Positions 24,770 to 33,075 of a DNA stretch of 64,000 nucleotides are shown here, piece by piece. The translations under genes were made by a program, and so were the position numbers. Every line of letters starts with the position of its first letter. Positions within the stretch are counted from its first letter, which is position 1. Below the pieces are notes generated by a model, which ran no database searches, was not told the DNA's origin, and saw nothing but the letters and a program-made list of their open reading frames with translations. Source of the DNA: Deltaproteobacteria bacterium RIFOXYD12_FULL_56_24 (GTDB lineage: Bacteria; Desulfobacterota; Desulfobulbia; Desulfobulbales; Desulfurivibrionaceae); assembly GCA_001799285.1 (NCBI GenBank), contig MGTD01000013.1:50905-114904 (forward strand), read 5' to 3'.

Positions 24770-24786
24770 GAGGCTCCCCGTGGTTG

Positions 24787-25626
24787 TCAGCATCCCCGCA
24801 GCCGCCCTCGCAGTCGATCAATGAGCTCCAGATCCGGGAAAAACACCTTCTCCGGCAGGAGCGGCAGGGGCAGCCGGTGGCTTTCGGCAAAAGGGGTGCC
24901 CTGCAGTTTCAGATTATAAGCCTGCACCAGCAACGATTCAAGATTAACCGCGTCTTCAACATTGTAGGCGAGCAGGGTTTCCAGCACCCGCCGCGCCCCG
25001 GTGCGGCGATATTCCCGCCAGAGCAGCACGGCAAAGTAGCCGTCCACCCCGGCCAGATGGCCGCGGTCAAGGCCCAGCTGCCTCTCGCAACCCTTGAGTC
25101 CGCCGGTAAATCCGAGCTTCTGCAACAGGGGGCGCAGATCAATATGGGGCTGGGTCAGCTTAAACCCGAAATACCGCTCCAGCATGGGGACATCAAAGGC
25201 CTTGCCGTTGTAAGTGACCAGCAGCTGGTATTGCCGGATGTCCTCGGCAAAATCCGCGAGATTTTCCCCCTGCACATAGGTGAACACCTCTTTTCCGTCA
25301 TAGAGGCTGACGGTGGTGATGCAATGATCGATAAAACTCAAGCCCGTGGTCTCGATGTCGAGATAGGCCACGGCATGCCGAAAATGCGGGAAGATCCGCC
25401 AGCGCTGGGCCGTTGGCAGCTGCCGATAAAATTCGTAGGGCGCCTGTTCCCCGGCCTGGGCCAGGCTGCGGCCCAGATGGGTCCGGATGAGCTGCACCTT
25501 CTGGGCGGAGAGGAATTGAGGGTACGGCTCCCTGAAATCATCCCAGGTTTCAACCCCGGCCTGCCAGAGCCGCCGTTCCGTGGTTTCGCCTATGCCGGGA
25601 ATATGGACAAAGGTATTATGCAGCAT
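24787..25626 (-). CDS. RNase H-like 3'-5' exonuclease (YprB type)
   Basis: A protein of about 279 residues. It begins with a helix-hairpin-helix-like segment (FVHIPGIGETTERRLWQAGV). The ribonuclease H-like domain follows, with acidic residues in VAYLDIETTGL, LVTYNGKAFDVPML, HIDLRPLL and AYNVEDAVNL. This matches the predicted RNase_H_2/YprB exonuclease family; substrate unknown. A GTG at 25632 is a possible alternative start. The 3' end meets sbtM with at most a small overlap, so the two are probably cotranscribed. Confidence 0.8.
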   Translation of the reverse strand: MLHNTFVHIPGIGETTERRLWQAGVETWDDFREPYPQFLSAQKVQLIRTHLGRSLAQAGEQAPYEFYRQLPTAQRWRIFPHFRHAVAYLDIETTGLSFIDHCITTVSLYDGKEVFTYVQGENLADFAEDIRQYQLLVTYNGKAFDVPMLERYFGFKLTQPHIDLRPLLQKLGFTGGLKGCERQLGLDRGHLAGVDGYFAVLLWREYRRTGARRVLETLLAYNVEDAVNLESLLVQAYNLKLQGTPFAESHRLPLPLLPEKVFFPDLELIDRLRGRLRGC

Positions 25627-25671
25627 CGGCACTACCTATCCTTTGCGGTCTTACTGAGGCAAGCAAACCGG

Positions 25672-27810
25672 TCACTCTTTCCTCCAGAGCACTACCCGGT
25701 TGCGTCCCTGGTCTTTGGCCCGATACATGGCCTGATCGGCCCGGCTGATCAGCTGCCCCTTGTCCGCGCCGTGGTCGGGATAGACGGCAAGCCCCAGGGA
25801 CAAGGTGATCCGCACCGGCCCGTTTTCGTTATGAAACACCATTTTTTCGATTTCCTGCCTGATCCGCTCCGCCATCTGGAGCCCCCCCCGTTCGTCTGCC
25901 CCTTCCAGAACCAAAGCAAATTCCTCGCCTCCGTACCTGGCCGCCAGATCCACGCTGCGCACCGCCTTCCGCAGGATACCGGCCACCTCCCGAAGAACCT
26001 TGTCGCCAAAGGGATGCCCGTAGCAGTCATTGACCTTCTTGAAATGATCGATATCGCAGAGGAGCAGGCTCAACTCCCCTTCCCGCCTCGCCTCCCTGGC
26101 CAGCATTACCTCAAACCCATGCTGGAAGGTGCGATGATTGATGAGGCCGGTTAGGCCGTCGATAGTGGCCAGCCGGTTGATCTCCTCGTGAGCCTGGCCC
26201 AGATCGATCTTGACCGCAACCTGAGCGGCGATGAGTTCCAGAATCTCCTGCCGAGCCCTGGTGAAAACCGCCTCTGCTTTCACCGCCACGGTAAGCGCCC
26301 CGATGACTTCCCCTTTCTCCTTTTGCAGGGGCAGAACCAGCAATGAATTGTAGCCGGCAAGCAGGTGGGCGTGGCCGAAAACCTGGGTCGGCCCATGACA
26401 CTGGCCCTTGGCAGGCAGAGGGTGGTTGATCTTGAGCACCTGGCCCACCAGACCCTCTTCCCTCGTAAATTCCCGGCCCATGAGCTGCTCGCTTCCCTCG
26501 CCCTCGGCCAGGGCCACCCGATGGCCGCCGCCGCTCGCCAGGCTGATGGAAATAAAATCGGCACTCACCAGGGTCCGCACCGCCTTGCTGGTGGCCTCCA
26601 GAACCTGTGCAAGCCCCAGTGCCCCATTCAACTCTCGCATGGCGAGACAGACCCGCTGGATGGCGCTGCGCTCGTGGGCCATAGCCTGAAACCGCCGGCC
26701 CATATGCACCTCAAGGGCGAGCTTTCGAGCCGCCAGGGACATGACCGTTTTTTCCGCCTCTGTCCACGGCTGCTGACCGGGCCGGTCCCCGCAGAGAACC
26801 GGAGCGATCTTCTTGTCGTCAAAGCCGAGCCACTCCTCGACTTCATCGGGAAGACGGACGGCGATAATCCCGCCTACCTCGCTCTGCTTAAGATAATAGG
26901 GCACCCCAAGGGAAGCAGTGGCCGGGGCCAGGCTCACCATCGCCTCCGCGCCCAGCAGCGCCCCGGTGATGCCGGCCCCGACCGCAAACGGCCCGGGAGC
27001 GAGATCTTTACTGGTGGTGGCGATACTGCGCAGCCGATATTCATCCCCCTTCGGATCGGGCCACAGCAGGGCCACCGTGGTCAGGGCCATGGTCTGGCGG
27101 ATGAGTTCAAGTTGCAGGTTAAAGGCGGCGGTGATGGTCTCCACCGCGGGCCGGCTGCCCGCCTCCGGGTCTTCAATGAGGTCGCAATCCGGCAAAACAC
27201 TCAGGATATCGGGCAGCTCGGCAAACAGGCCAAGATCCCGGGCACATTGTCGGCTGTCAGTGTCCCTTTTTTCCCGGAGCACGACCCTTCGCATCCGGCT
27301 GCGGTAGGCCTTGCTGCTCATGAAAACCGTGAGCCCAAACCCGGCGGCGGCATAAGCAGCCAGATTCCCTGCCAGTCCTGCCGCCTCCTGAAAACCAAAA
27401 CCCCACAACCCTGCCTCCATCACGAGCACGGCCAGGACAGGGACGAGCAAGGCCTGCATGGGAAAGCTGATGGCCAGCCAGCCGATGAGCCCGACCGGAA
27501 TGAGGAACATCTGGGGAACAACTTCCCCAAAATAGCGAAAAGAAATCCAGACGCCCACGACCCAGAGCAGAGGCCCGGCCGGGCCGAAAAAAGAAGCCTC
27601 CGCTGGATAATCACCCTCCCCCTGCCACATCAAAAACAGGGCAAAAAGCAGGACCAACCCGGCCAGACTCAGGGCCAAAACAGCCAGACGGCCGCCTGGC
27701 TCATACAGCCCCGCGGCCACAGCTCCGGCGCCCAGCAGCCCGACCACGAAGGCAACCCGCCGAAGCACGTCGCTGGTCCTCCGTTTCGCCCGGTGCCGGT
27801 TTCTTGCCAT
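25672..27810 (-). CDS. Membrane diguanylate cyclase with GAF-like regions and GGDEF domain
   Basis: A 712-residue protein. The N-terminal 170 residues hold several hydrophobic helices. The middle has two GAF-like regions (about 200-360 and 370-530). A C-terminal GGDEF domain (about 545-710) has an intact active site RYGGEEF and an upstream inhibitory-site motif RSVD placed five residues before GGEEF. Catalysis of c-di-GMP synthesis with product feedback is expected. c-di-GMP often controls adhesins and fibres, so it may affect the surface systems in this window, but nothing in the sequence shows this directly. Confidence 0.9.
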   Translation of the reverse strand: MARNRHRAKRRTSDVLRRVAFVVGLLGAGAVAAGLYEPGGRLAVLALSLAGLVLLFALFLMWQGEGDYPAEASFFGPAGPLLWVVGVWISFRYFGEVVPQMFLIPVGLIGWLAISFPMQALLVPVLAVLVMEAGLWGFGFQEAAGLAGNLAAYAAAGFGLTVFMSSKAYRSRMRRVVLREKRDTDSRQCARDLGLFAELPDILSVLPDCDLIEDPEAGSRPAVETITAAFNLQLELIRQTMALTTVALLWPDPKGDEYRLRSIATTSKDLAPGPFAVGAGITGALLGAEAMVSLAPATASLGVPYYLKQSEVGGIIAVRLPDEVEEWLGFDDKKIAPVLCGDRPGQQPWTEAEKTVMSLAARKLALEVHMGRRFQAMAHERSAIQRVCLAMRELNGALGLAQVLEATSKAVRTLVSADFISISLASGGGHRVALAEGEGSEQLMGREFTREEGLVGQVLKINHPLPAKGQCHGPTQVFGHAHLLAGYNSLLVLPLQKEKGEVIGALTVAVKAEAVFTRARQEILELIAAQVAVKIDLGQAHEEINRLATIDGLTGLINHRTFQHGFEVMLAREARREGELSLLLCDIDHFKKVNDCYGHPFGDKVLREVAGILRKAVRSVDLAARYGGEEFALVLEGADERGGLQMAERIRQEIEKMVFHNENGPVRITLSLGLAVYPDHGADKGQLISRADQAMYRAKDQGRNRVVLWRKE

Positions 27811-27827
27811 GTCCCCTCCAGAATTTC

Positions 27828-27878
27828 GTAACCGTTCACTGGGGCGGTCGTCAAAGTACCAAAACCACCGAACTGTAA
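27828..27878. repeat. Solo end of a subfamily A MITE
   Basis: GTAACCGTTCACTGGGGCGG followed by a match to the reverse complement of the A-element tail, ending just after GAACTGTAA. The palindromic part is missing. Confidence 0.55.
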
Positions 27879-27882
27879 TTTC

Positions 27883-28707
27883 TCAGCCGCGAATCCCAGG
27901 TCGTCTCGGTCCGTGGGATTTGCCGATCCTTCTTAGAAATTGCTTGATCGCCTGAAAATAGAGCTTGCCGGCCAGCGCCAGGATATTGTTGTGATCGGCG
28001 CCGGGAATCATCTGAAACTCCTTGCTCCGCGCCGCGCAGACACTCTGCAGCTCTTCGGCCTGGACAAGGGGAATGATCTGGTCATGCTGGGCATGGAGAA
28101 TATAGGTGGGCTTTTGCACCTGAGCGATTTTTTCCAGGTTGCCGAAGCCGTCCGCCTCGGCAAGGCCCAGGGTATGCGCATTATGGCCAAGGGTCCGCAG
28201 CAGCGGCAGGGTCCGGGCAATGCCGCTTTCGACAATGAGCCCGGCCACCGCTTTCTCCGAGGCCGCCAACTCGATGGCCGGCACGCTGCCCAGCGACCGG
28301 CCCATCACTACGAGCTGGCCGGTCCGGCCCTGTTCGGCCAGCCAGGCTTGCACCCAGCTCAGGACATGATGCGCATCCCGGATCAGGCTGGTAACGGTGG
28401 GGGTGCCGGTGCTTTGCCCGTAGCCGCGATAGTCAACGGCCAGAAAATTGATCCCCTGCGCATTGTATTGGGGGCCGGCCTCGTCATAATCGGCGACCAC
28501 CTCGCCGTTGCCGTGAAAAAAAAGAAGATTGATCGCGGCCTGGTCAGCGGTCAGGAAAAATCTGGCCCCGAGCACCACCCCGGGCTCCACCTCAATCAGA
28601 TGATCCTGGGCGCCGACCGGCGGCGGAGTAGTATCCCGGCGGGGATAAAAGAGTACGGCCAACACCTCGGGACGGTCAAGTTTCTCGTATGTGCGGGTCT
28701 GCTCCAT
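27883..28707 (-). CDS. Alpha/beta hydrolase (serine hydrolase family)
   Basis: A 274-residue protein. It has oxyanion-side HGNGEV in INLLFFHGNGEV, nucleophile elbow GRSLGS in LVVMGRSLGSVPAIELA, an acid candidate in ILHAQHDQIIP and a terminal His in PGADHNNIL. This is the BEM46/YfhR-like type of alpha/beta hydrolase; substrate unknown. The ATG at 28707 is preceded by AAGGGAAGGAT. No signal peptide, so it is likely cytoplasmic. Confidence 0.82.
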   Translation of the reverse strand: MEQTRTYEKLDRPEVLAVLFYPRRDTTPPPVGAQDHLIEVEPGVVLGARFFLTADQAAINLLFFHGNGEVVADYDEAGPQYNAQGINFLAVDYRGYGQSTGTPTVTSLIRDAHHVLSWVQAWLAEQGRTGQLVVMGRSLGSVPAIELAASEKAVAGLIVESGIARTLPLLRTLGHNAHTLGLAEADGFGNLEKIAQVQKPTYILHAQHDQIIPLVQAEELQSVCAARSKEFQMIPGADHNNILALAGKLYFQAIKQFLRRIGKSHGPRRPGIRG

Positions 28708-28923
28708 ATCCTTCCCTTTGCCGGCAGCGAAAATAGTGTCCGGCTCTCGTCCGGGCATTTAGCCGGACGCCTCTTGGATTATACTCATTCAGAATGGCAA
28801 TCTCTAGCCAATTTCCCTGGCTTTTTCTTTTCCACCCCTTCTCTTCCCGGCAGGAAAACCATTTGCCTCCAGGCCAAAGGCTGTATATGCTAAAGAGAAT
28901 TCTGTTTACCAAGCAATCTCAGG

Positions 28924-28984
28924 GTAAACGTTCACCAGGGGCACCCAAATTTCAGATAAACACAAAACGGTAAGCGTTCAGCAG
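28924..28984. repeat. Solo end of a subfamily C MITE
   Basis: GTAAACGTTCACCAGG, a tail of about 30 bp, then GTAAGCGTTCAGCAG, with no matching right arm. It abuts the ribosome binding site of the nitroreductase gene. Confidence 0.55.
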
Positions 28985-28999
28985 TTCAGGAGTGAACCA

Positions 29000-29800
29000 A
29001 TGGCCATGATCACCATCGACCGGACAAGATGCAAAAAAGACGGGGTCTGCGCGGCGGAATGCCCTTTCAGCCTCATCAGCCTGACCGGTGAGGACGGCTT
29101 CCCGGAAATCCGCCCGGCCGCCGCCCGCCTCTGCATCCAGTGCGGGCACTGCGTGGCGGTTTGCCCCCAAGACGCCTTGAGCCTTGCCACCATGAAGACC
29201 GCCGACTTCCTGCCCATCGGCAACGGATCCCCGCCAACGATCAAGAAAACCGGACAGCTTCTCACCTCCCGCCGCTCGATCCGCTCCTACCAGCAACAGA
29301 CCATTCCCCAAGCCCATATCGAACAGCTGCTTGAGGTGTGCCGCTGGGCTCCGTCCGCCAAGAACGCCCAGCCGGTGCACTGGCTGGTTCTGGAGACCCC
29401 GGAAGCCGTGCAGCAGCTGGCCGGGCTGACCGTAGACTGGCTGCGGACCGGCACCGCCTACCCCGGCATCGTCACCGCCTGGGATCAGGGCAAGGACATG
29501 GTCCTGCGCAACGCCCCCCATCTGCTGGTGGCCCATGCCCACCAGGACAGCCTCAAGCCGGAGATCGACTGCACCATCGCCCTGACTTATTTTGATCTGG
29601 CCGCGCACAGTTGCGGGATCGGAACCTGCTGGGCCGGCATCCTGATGAGCGCCGTGGCCGCCGGGTATCAGCCCCTGCTCGACGCCCTGGCCCTGCCCGA
29701 AGGCCATCAGCTTTACGGAGCCATGATCTTCGGTTACCCGAGATTTCCGTATTTCAAGATCCCGGCCAGAAAAGAGGCCCGGATTATCTGGCGTTCGTAA
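29000..29800 (+). CDS. Ferredoxin-nitroreductase fusion protein
   Basis: A 266-residue protein. Residues 1-60 hold two [4Fe-4S] motifs (CKKDGVCAAEC, CIQCGHCVAVC). Residues about 80-266 are a nitroreductase-type FMN domain starting SRRSIRSYQQQTI, with RWAPSAKNAQP and HSCGIGTCWAG. Such fusions in anaerobes probably reduce quinones, nitro compounds or other small acceptors using ferredoxin electrons; the natural substrate is not known. AGGAG lies 8 nt upstream of the ATG, next to a MITE remnant. Confidence 0.88.
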   Translation: MAMITIDRTRCKKDGVCAAECPFSLISLTGEDGFPEIRPAAARLCIQCGHCVAVCPQDALSLATMKTADFLPIGNGSPPTIKKTGQLLTSRRSIRSYQQQTIPQAHIEQLLEVCRWAPSAKNAQPVHWLVLETPEAVQQLAGLTVDWLRTGTAYPGIVTAWDQGKDMVLRNAPHLLVAHAHQDSLKPEIDCTIALTYFDLAAHSCGIGTCWAGILMSAVAAGYQPLLDALALPEGHQLYGAMIFGYPRFPYFKIPARKEARIIWRS

Positions 29801-29826
29801 ACCAGGCCCAAACCAAGAGGATACCC

Positions 29827-29997
29827 ATGGACAACCCCGCCGAGAAAAAAAAGCCCAACCCGGAGCGGGTAGCCATCCTCCGCTCCCTGCCCCTGGAAAT
29901 AAAAAGCCTGATCACCGGGGAAGAAGCCCAGGCCTTCATGTACGATGAGGATCTGCCGGAAAGCCTTCTGGAAAAGCTGAAGGATTACCTGGAGTGA
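29827..29997 (+). CDS. Small acidic hypothetical protein
   Basis: A 56-residue protein (MDNPAEKKKPNPERVAILRS...) that starts 26 bp after the nitroreductase stop, with AAGAGG upstream. It is charged and probably helical, with an acidic C-terminus (YDEDLPESLLEKLKDYLE). No family was recognised. The spacing suggests an operon with the nitroreductase. Confidence 0.55.
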   Translation: MDNPAEKKKPNPERVAILRSLPLEIKSLITGEEAQAFMYDEDLPESLLEKLKDYLE

Positions 29998-30021
29998 GAC
30001 CGAGGCCGCCAAACTGAAGCA

Positions 30022-30519
30022 CTACCCAGGCTGACAACACTTCTTGTACTTCTTGCCGCTCCCGCAGGGGCAGGGCTCGTTGCGGCCGATCTTTTCGCTG
30101 GTTACCGGCACCCGGCCCGGATTCACCTTGCCGTCCACGTACAGCCACTGTCCCTCTTCGCAGACAAACTGGGCCCGCTCATGCAACCTGTGCTCCTGGC
30201 CATGCCCGGAAAAGTTGGCGGCAAACTCCACCACTCCGTTTTGCTCTCCTTGCCCGCCGCCCTCGGTCTCCAGCACCTCGATCCCGTGCCAGACAAAACC
30301 CGCCTGATCGTCCAGATCCAGATCGGCCGGCCGGGTGCGCCGGTGCCAGGAACGCAGGAGATAGGGAACATTCTGCACGGCAAAGGCGGTATAGCGGGAG
30401 CGCATCAACGCTTCCGCAGTCGGGGCAAGCTGACTGCCCTCCAGAAACGGCCCGCAGCATTCGGCAAACTTAAGCCCCGTGCCGCACGGGCAGAGGCCAA
30501 CCTTTTCTTTCTTGCTCAT
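30022..30519 (-). CDS. YchJ-family protein with SEC-C metal-binding motifs
   Basis: A 165-residue protein with an N-terminal zinc motif [13 protein letters not shown], the YchJ core ([22 protein letters not shown], ... YVDG) and a C-terminal SEC-C motif [16 protein letters not shown]. It resembles E. coli YchJ (UPF0225) in length and layout. Function is unknown; the SEC-C motif binds zinc and, in SecA, SecB and ribosomes. It is convergent with the gene ending at 29997. Confidence 0.85.
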   Translation of the reverse strand: MSKKEKVGLCPCGTGLKFAECCGPFLEGSQLAPTAEALMRSRYTAFAVQNVPYLLRSWHRRTRPADLDLDDQAGFVWHGIEVLETEGGGQGEQNGVVEFAANFSGHGQEHRLHERAQFVCEEGQWLYVDGKVNPGRVPVTSEKIGRNEPCPCGSGKKYKKCCQPG

Positions 30520-30546
30520 CCCTGCACCTTCCTTGTTTTATATAAT

Positions 30547-30751
30547 GTAATCGTTCACCAGGAACAAAAAAACGTGGCTCAACCTCTGGACTGTAAACGT
30601 TCAGCAGTGCCGCAGATGCGCGTGTCAGTCGTCGGCAGAAGTGTCCGACAAAGAGGTCTGCGAAGTGTGCTGGTGCACATGAGCAGGCCGATGACTGCCA
30701 ATCGTCGGCAGCAGTGCCGACAAAGCAGATGCGGTGCTGCTGAACGTTTAC
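30547..30751. mobile_element. IS66-type MITE, subfamily C, copy 2 (205 bp)
   Basis: Flanks TATATAAT (30539-30546) and TATATATT (30752-30759) form an 8-bp duplication with one change. It shares the first 145 bp with the copy at 22940 and then has an extra inserted stretch (ATGACTGCCAATCGTCGGCA...) near the right arm that lengthens the palindrome. Confidence 0.85.
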
Positions 30752-30845
30752 TATATATTTGCGGTAATACTTGCATATTCCAAACGGACCGTGCCACAAT
30801 ATCTCTATTCTCCCTTCCCTTCAACCTCCATCTGAGGTGCTTGCC

Positions 30846-32024
30846 ATGAAAACCAAAGCCTACCTCATCGTCGGCAACGGCGTAGCCGGAACAACTGCGG
30901 CGGAAACTCTCCGCCGGCAGGACCCCGAAGGCAGCATCACCATCCTCAGCGAAGAGGATATCCCCTTTTATTACCGGATCAGGCTAAACGAGTTCATTGC
31001 CGGAGAGGTGGGCGAAGACAAACTCAGCGCCAAAAATGAAGCCTGGTACCGGGAACAGCGGTTCGATCTGCGCCTCAATACCCGGATCACCGGGCTCGAT
31101 GCCGCAGGCAAACAACTGACCGTCGAGGCCGGCGAGACGCTCCCTTTTGACCGTCTGCTTCTCGCCACCGGCAGCCATTCCTTCCTGCCGCCCATCGAGG
31201 GCATCGACCAGCAGGGGGTGTTCGCCCTCCGCCACATCAAGGATGCCAGAGCCATCCTGGCCCAGGCCGGGAAAAGCGAAGAGGTGATCCTCATCGGCGG
31301 TGGGCTGCTCGGCCTGGAGGCGGGCAATGCCCTGCGCCGCCTGGGCAAAAAGGTCACGGTGGTGGAATTTCTCCCCCGCCTCCTGCCCCGGCAACTGGAC
31401 AATAAGGGAGCCGCCCGGCTCCAGGGACTCATGGAGAAGATGGGCTTTGCTTTCCGACTCTCGGCCATGACCAGGACGATCACCGGCAACAATGGCCAAG
31501 CCGACGGCATTGTCCTCGAAGGCGGCGAGACCCTGCCCGGCCGGATGGTCATCGTCTCCGCCGGGGTCCGGGCCAATCTGGAGCTGGCCAAAGATGGGGG
31601 GCTTGCCTGTGACAAGGGCATCAAGGTAAACGACCGGCTGGAAACCAGCGCCACCGACATCTACGCGGCGGGCGACGCAGCCGAACACCGGGGAGTGGTC
31701 TCCGGCATCTGGCCCGCGGCCATGCAGCAGGGCAAAGTGGCGGGTGCCAACATGGCGGGCGGCAAGGCCGCATACCAGGGCACCACCATGAGCAACATCC
31801 TTAAAGTTGCGGGCATCGAGGTGGCCGCCGCCGGCAACATCGACGCGGAAGGCCGCTATGAAGTGCAGGTGGTAACCTCCGACACCGTCTATAAAAAACT
31901 GGTCATCGAGAATAACCGGATCATCGGCTGCATCATGGTGGGGGACACCAAAAACTTCAACACCATCACCAGCTACATCACGGAACAACGGGATATCGGC
32001 GCGCTCAAGAACAGCCTGTTATGA
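30846..32024 (+). CDS. NAD(P)H-dependent FAD oxidoreductase (rubredoxin-reductase/NirB-like)
   Basis: A 392-residue protein. It has FAD-binding VGNGVAGTTAAETLRR at the N-terminus, GSHSFLPPIEG, an NAD-binding loop LIGGGLLGLEAGNALRRLG, VVEFLPRLLP and the second FAD motif TDIYAAGDAAEH. The last 70 residues resemble the NADH-rubredoxin reductase C-terminal domain. It likely transfers electrons from NAD(P)H to rubredoxin or another small carrier in oxygen or redox stress. The ATG at 30846 is used because the Rossmann strand begins seven residues later. Confidence 0.85.
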   Translation: MKTKAYLIVGNGVAGTTAAETLRRQDPEGSITILSEEDIPFYYRIRLNEFIAGEVGEDKLSAKNEAWYREQRFDLRLNTRITGLDAAGKQLTVEAGETLPFDRLLLATGSHSFLPPIEGIDQQGVFALRHIKDARAILAQAGKSEEVILIGGGLLGLEAGNALRRLGKKVTVVEFLPRLLPRQLDNKGAARLQGLMEKMGFAFRLSAMTRTITGNNGQADGIVLEGGETLPGRMVIVSAGVRANLELAKDGGLACDKGIKVNDRLETSATDIYAAGDAAEHRGVVSGIWPAAMQQGKVAGANMAGGKAAYQGTTMSNILKVAGIEVAAAGNIDAEGRYEVQVVTSDTVYKKLVIENNRIIGCIMVGDTKNFNTITSYITEQRDIGALKNSLL

Positions 32025-32107
32025 TCCACGGACAATATCCGTTGACGATATTATCCCGAATGGCTGATAGATAGCCATAATCAAGACCTTCAAATGCAAG
32101 GAACCCG

Positions 32108-32374
32108 GTAACTATCCAGCAGTGCCGTAGCTGCTAGGCAGAAGCCTGCGACGTGTGCTGGCGCCCATGAGCAGGCTGATATAGCTGAGTTGAGCAGCTT
32201 GTCTGCTCAAACGAAACTTGATGAACTCGCAACAACCTGAAAAGTTTACAGGCCCACCACACAAAATTAGACACTTACACATTAATACCCGTTGTAATCG
32301 TGGCTTTTTACGATTTCAACAAACTTATACCCTCTGGATGCAACAACGCAGATGCGGTGCTGTTGGATAGTTAC
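32108..32374. mobile_element. IS66-type MITE, subfamily B, copy 2, interrupted by a W repeat
   Basis: Flanks GGAACCCG (32100-32107) and GGAAACCG (32375-32382) give an 8-bp duplication with one change. The arms GTAACTATCCAGCAG and CTGTTGGATAGTTAC and the interior match the intact copy at 1481, except that 161 bp of W repeat interrupt it after CAGGCTGAT. Confidence 0.85.
32181..32341 (-). mobile_element. W repeat, copy 3, inserted in a B-type MITE
   Basis: Aligning with the intact MITE at 1481-1633 shows that the host sequence GCAGGCTGAT / AACAACGCAG is contiguous there and split here. The insert runs from ATAGCTGAGTTGAGC to CCCTCTGGATGC. It lacks a stretch of about 30 bp present in copies 1 and 2. 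Confidence 0.8.
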
Positions 32375-32412
32375 GGAAACCGAGAAGCTTTTACCTCAAC
32401 AAAGGAGTCCCA

Positions 32413-32949
32413 ATGAAAACAAAATTCTATGTTATCGCGATGGTCGCGAGCCTGCTGCTCTGGGGTTGCACCAAGGAAGAAAAAACAACCGAGGCTCCCA
32501 CGCCGGAATTAACGACTGCGGTTGAACAGACCAAGGAGAAGGTGCAAGAAGCAGGCGAGGCGGTCAAGGATACGGCCACGGCGGTTGAAGAAAAGGTTGA
32601 AGAAAAGACCGCCGAAGTGGAGAAAAAAGTAGAGCCCATGGTGGAAAAGGGCAAACAGGCGGTTGCTGATGTCAAGGCTGCGGTGGAGAAAAAAATCGCC
32701 CCGGCCGAGCCGGTAGCGGAAACCGTGGTCATCGAGAACACAAACGGCAAGGTCGTGCTCCCGCACAAGAAACACGCCGAAGCCCAGGGCTGTCCTGCCT
32801 GCCACGGTACCCAGAAACCCGGCCCTCTCAAGCTGGGAAAAGAGGCGGCCCATGCCCTCTGCCAGGGGTGTCACAAGAAAAATCAGGCCGGCCCCACCAA
32901 CTGCACCCAGTGCCATCAAAAAAAGGCCCAAGCGATCGAGGGCTGCTGA
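32413..32949 (+). CDS. Triheme c7-type cytochrome lipoprotein
   Basis: A 178-residue lipoprotein (lipobox LLLWGC) started by AAAGGAG. Residues 25-95 are a charged, heptad-like Lys/Glu/Val helix (VEEKVEEKTAEVEKKVEP) that could hold the heme domain away from the membrane. The C-terminal 70 residues bind three hemes: CPACH, CQGCH and CTQCH, with extra His (LPHKKHAEA) as axial ligands, in the style of class III/c7 cytochromes. Periplasmic or outer-membrane electron transfer is expected. Only three CXXCH motifs are present, as in PpcA-like proteins. Confidence 0.9.
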   Translation: MKTKFYVIAMVASLLLWGCTKEEKTTEAPTPELTTAVEQTKEKVQEAGEAVKDTATAVEEKVEEKTAEVEKKVEPMVEKGKQAVADVKAAVEKKIAPAEPVAETVVIENTNGKVVLPHKKHAEAQGCPACHGTQKPGPLKLGKEAAHALCQGCHKKNQAGPTNCTQCHQKKAQAIEGC

Positions 32950-32971
32950 TTCTTTCGCCATCTCCGCGTTA

Positions 32972-33006
32972 CGGTGCGAGTCCGGTATCCCAAGGGACTC
33001 GCACCG
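32972..33006. terminator. Hairpin between convergent genes
   Basis: CGGTGCGAGTCC and GGACTCGCACCG pair over 12 bp with an 11-nt loop. It lacks a T run but lies between the convergent ends of the cytochrome and HEFLH genes. Confidence 0.55.
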
Positions 33007-33075
33007 GGCAGGACTCCTGCGGCTTACGATCTTGCCGTTATCTTGACCGCGTGATTAAGCAAATAATTTAAAGGT

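Noticed and set aside
23381..24919. A 512-codon plus-strand frame over sbtM
   Set aside because: Antisense to the radical SAM maturase and without recognisable motifs.
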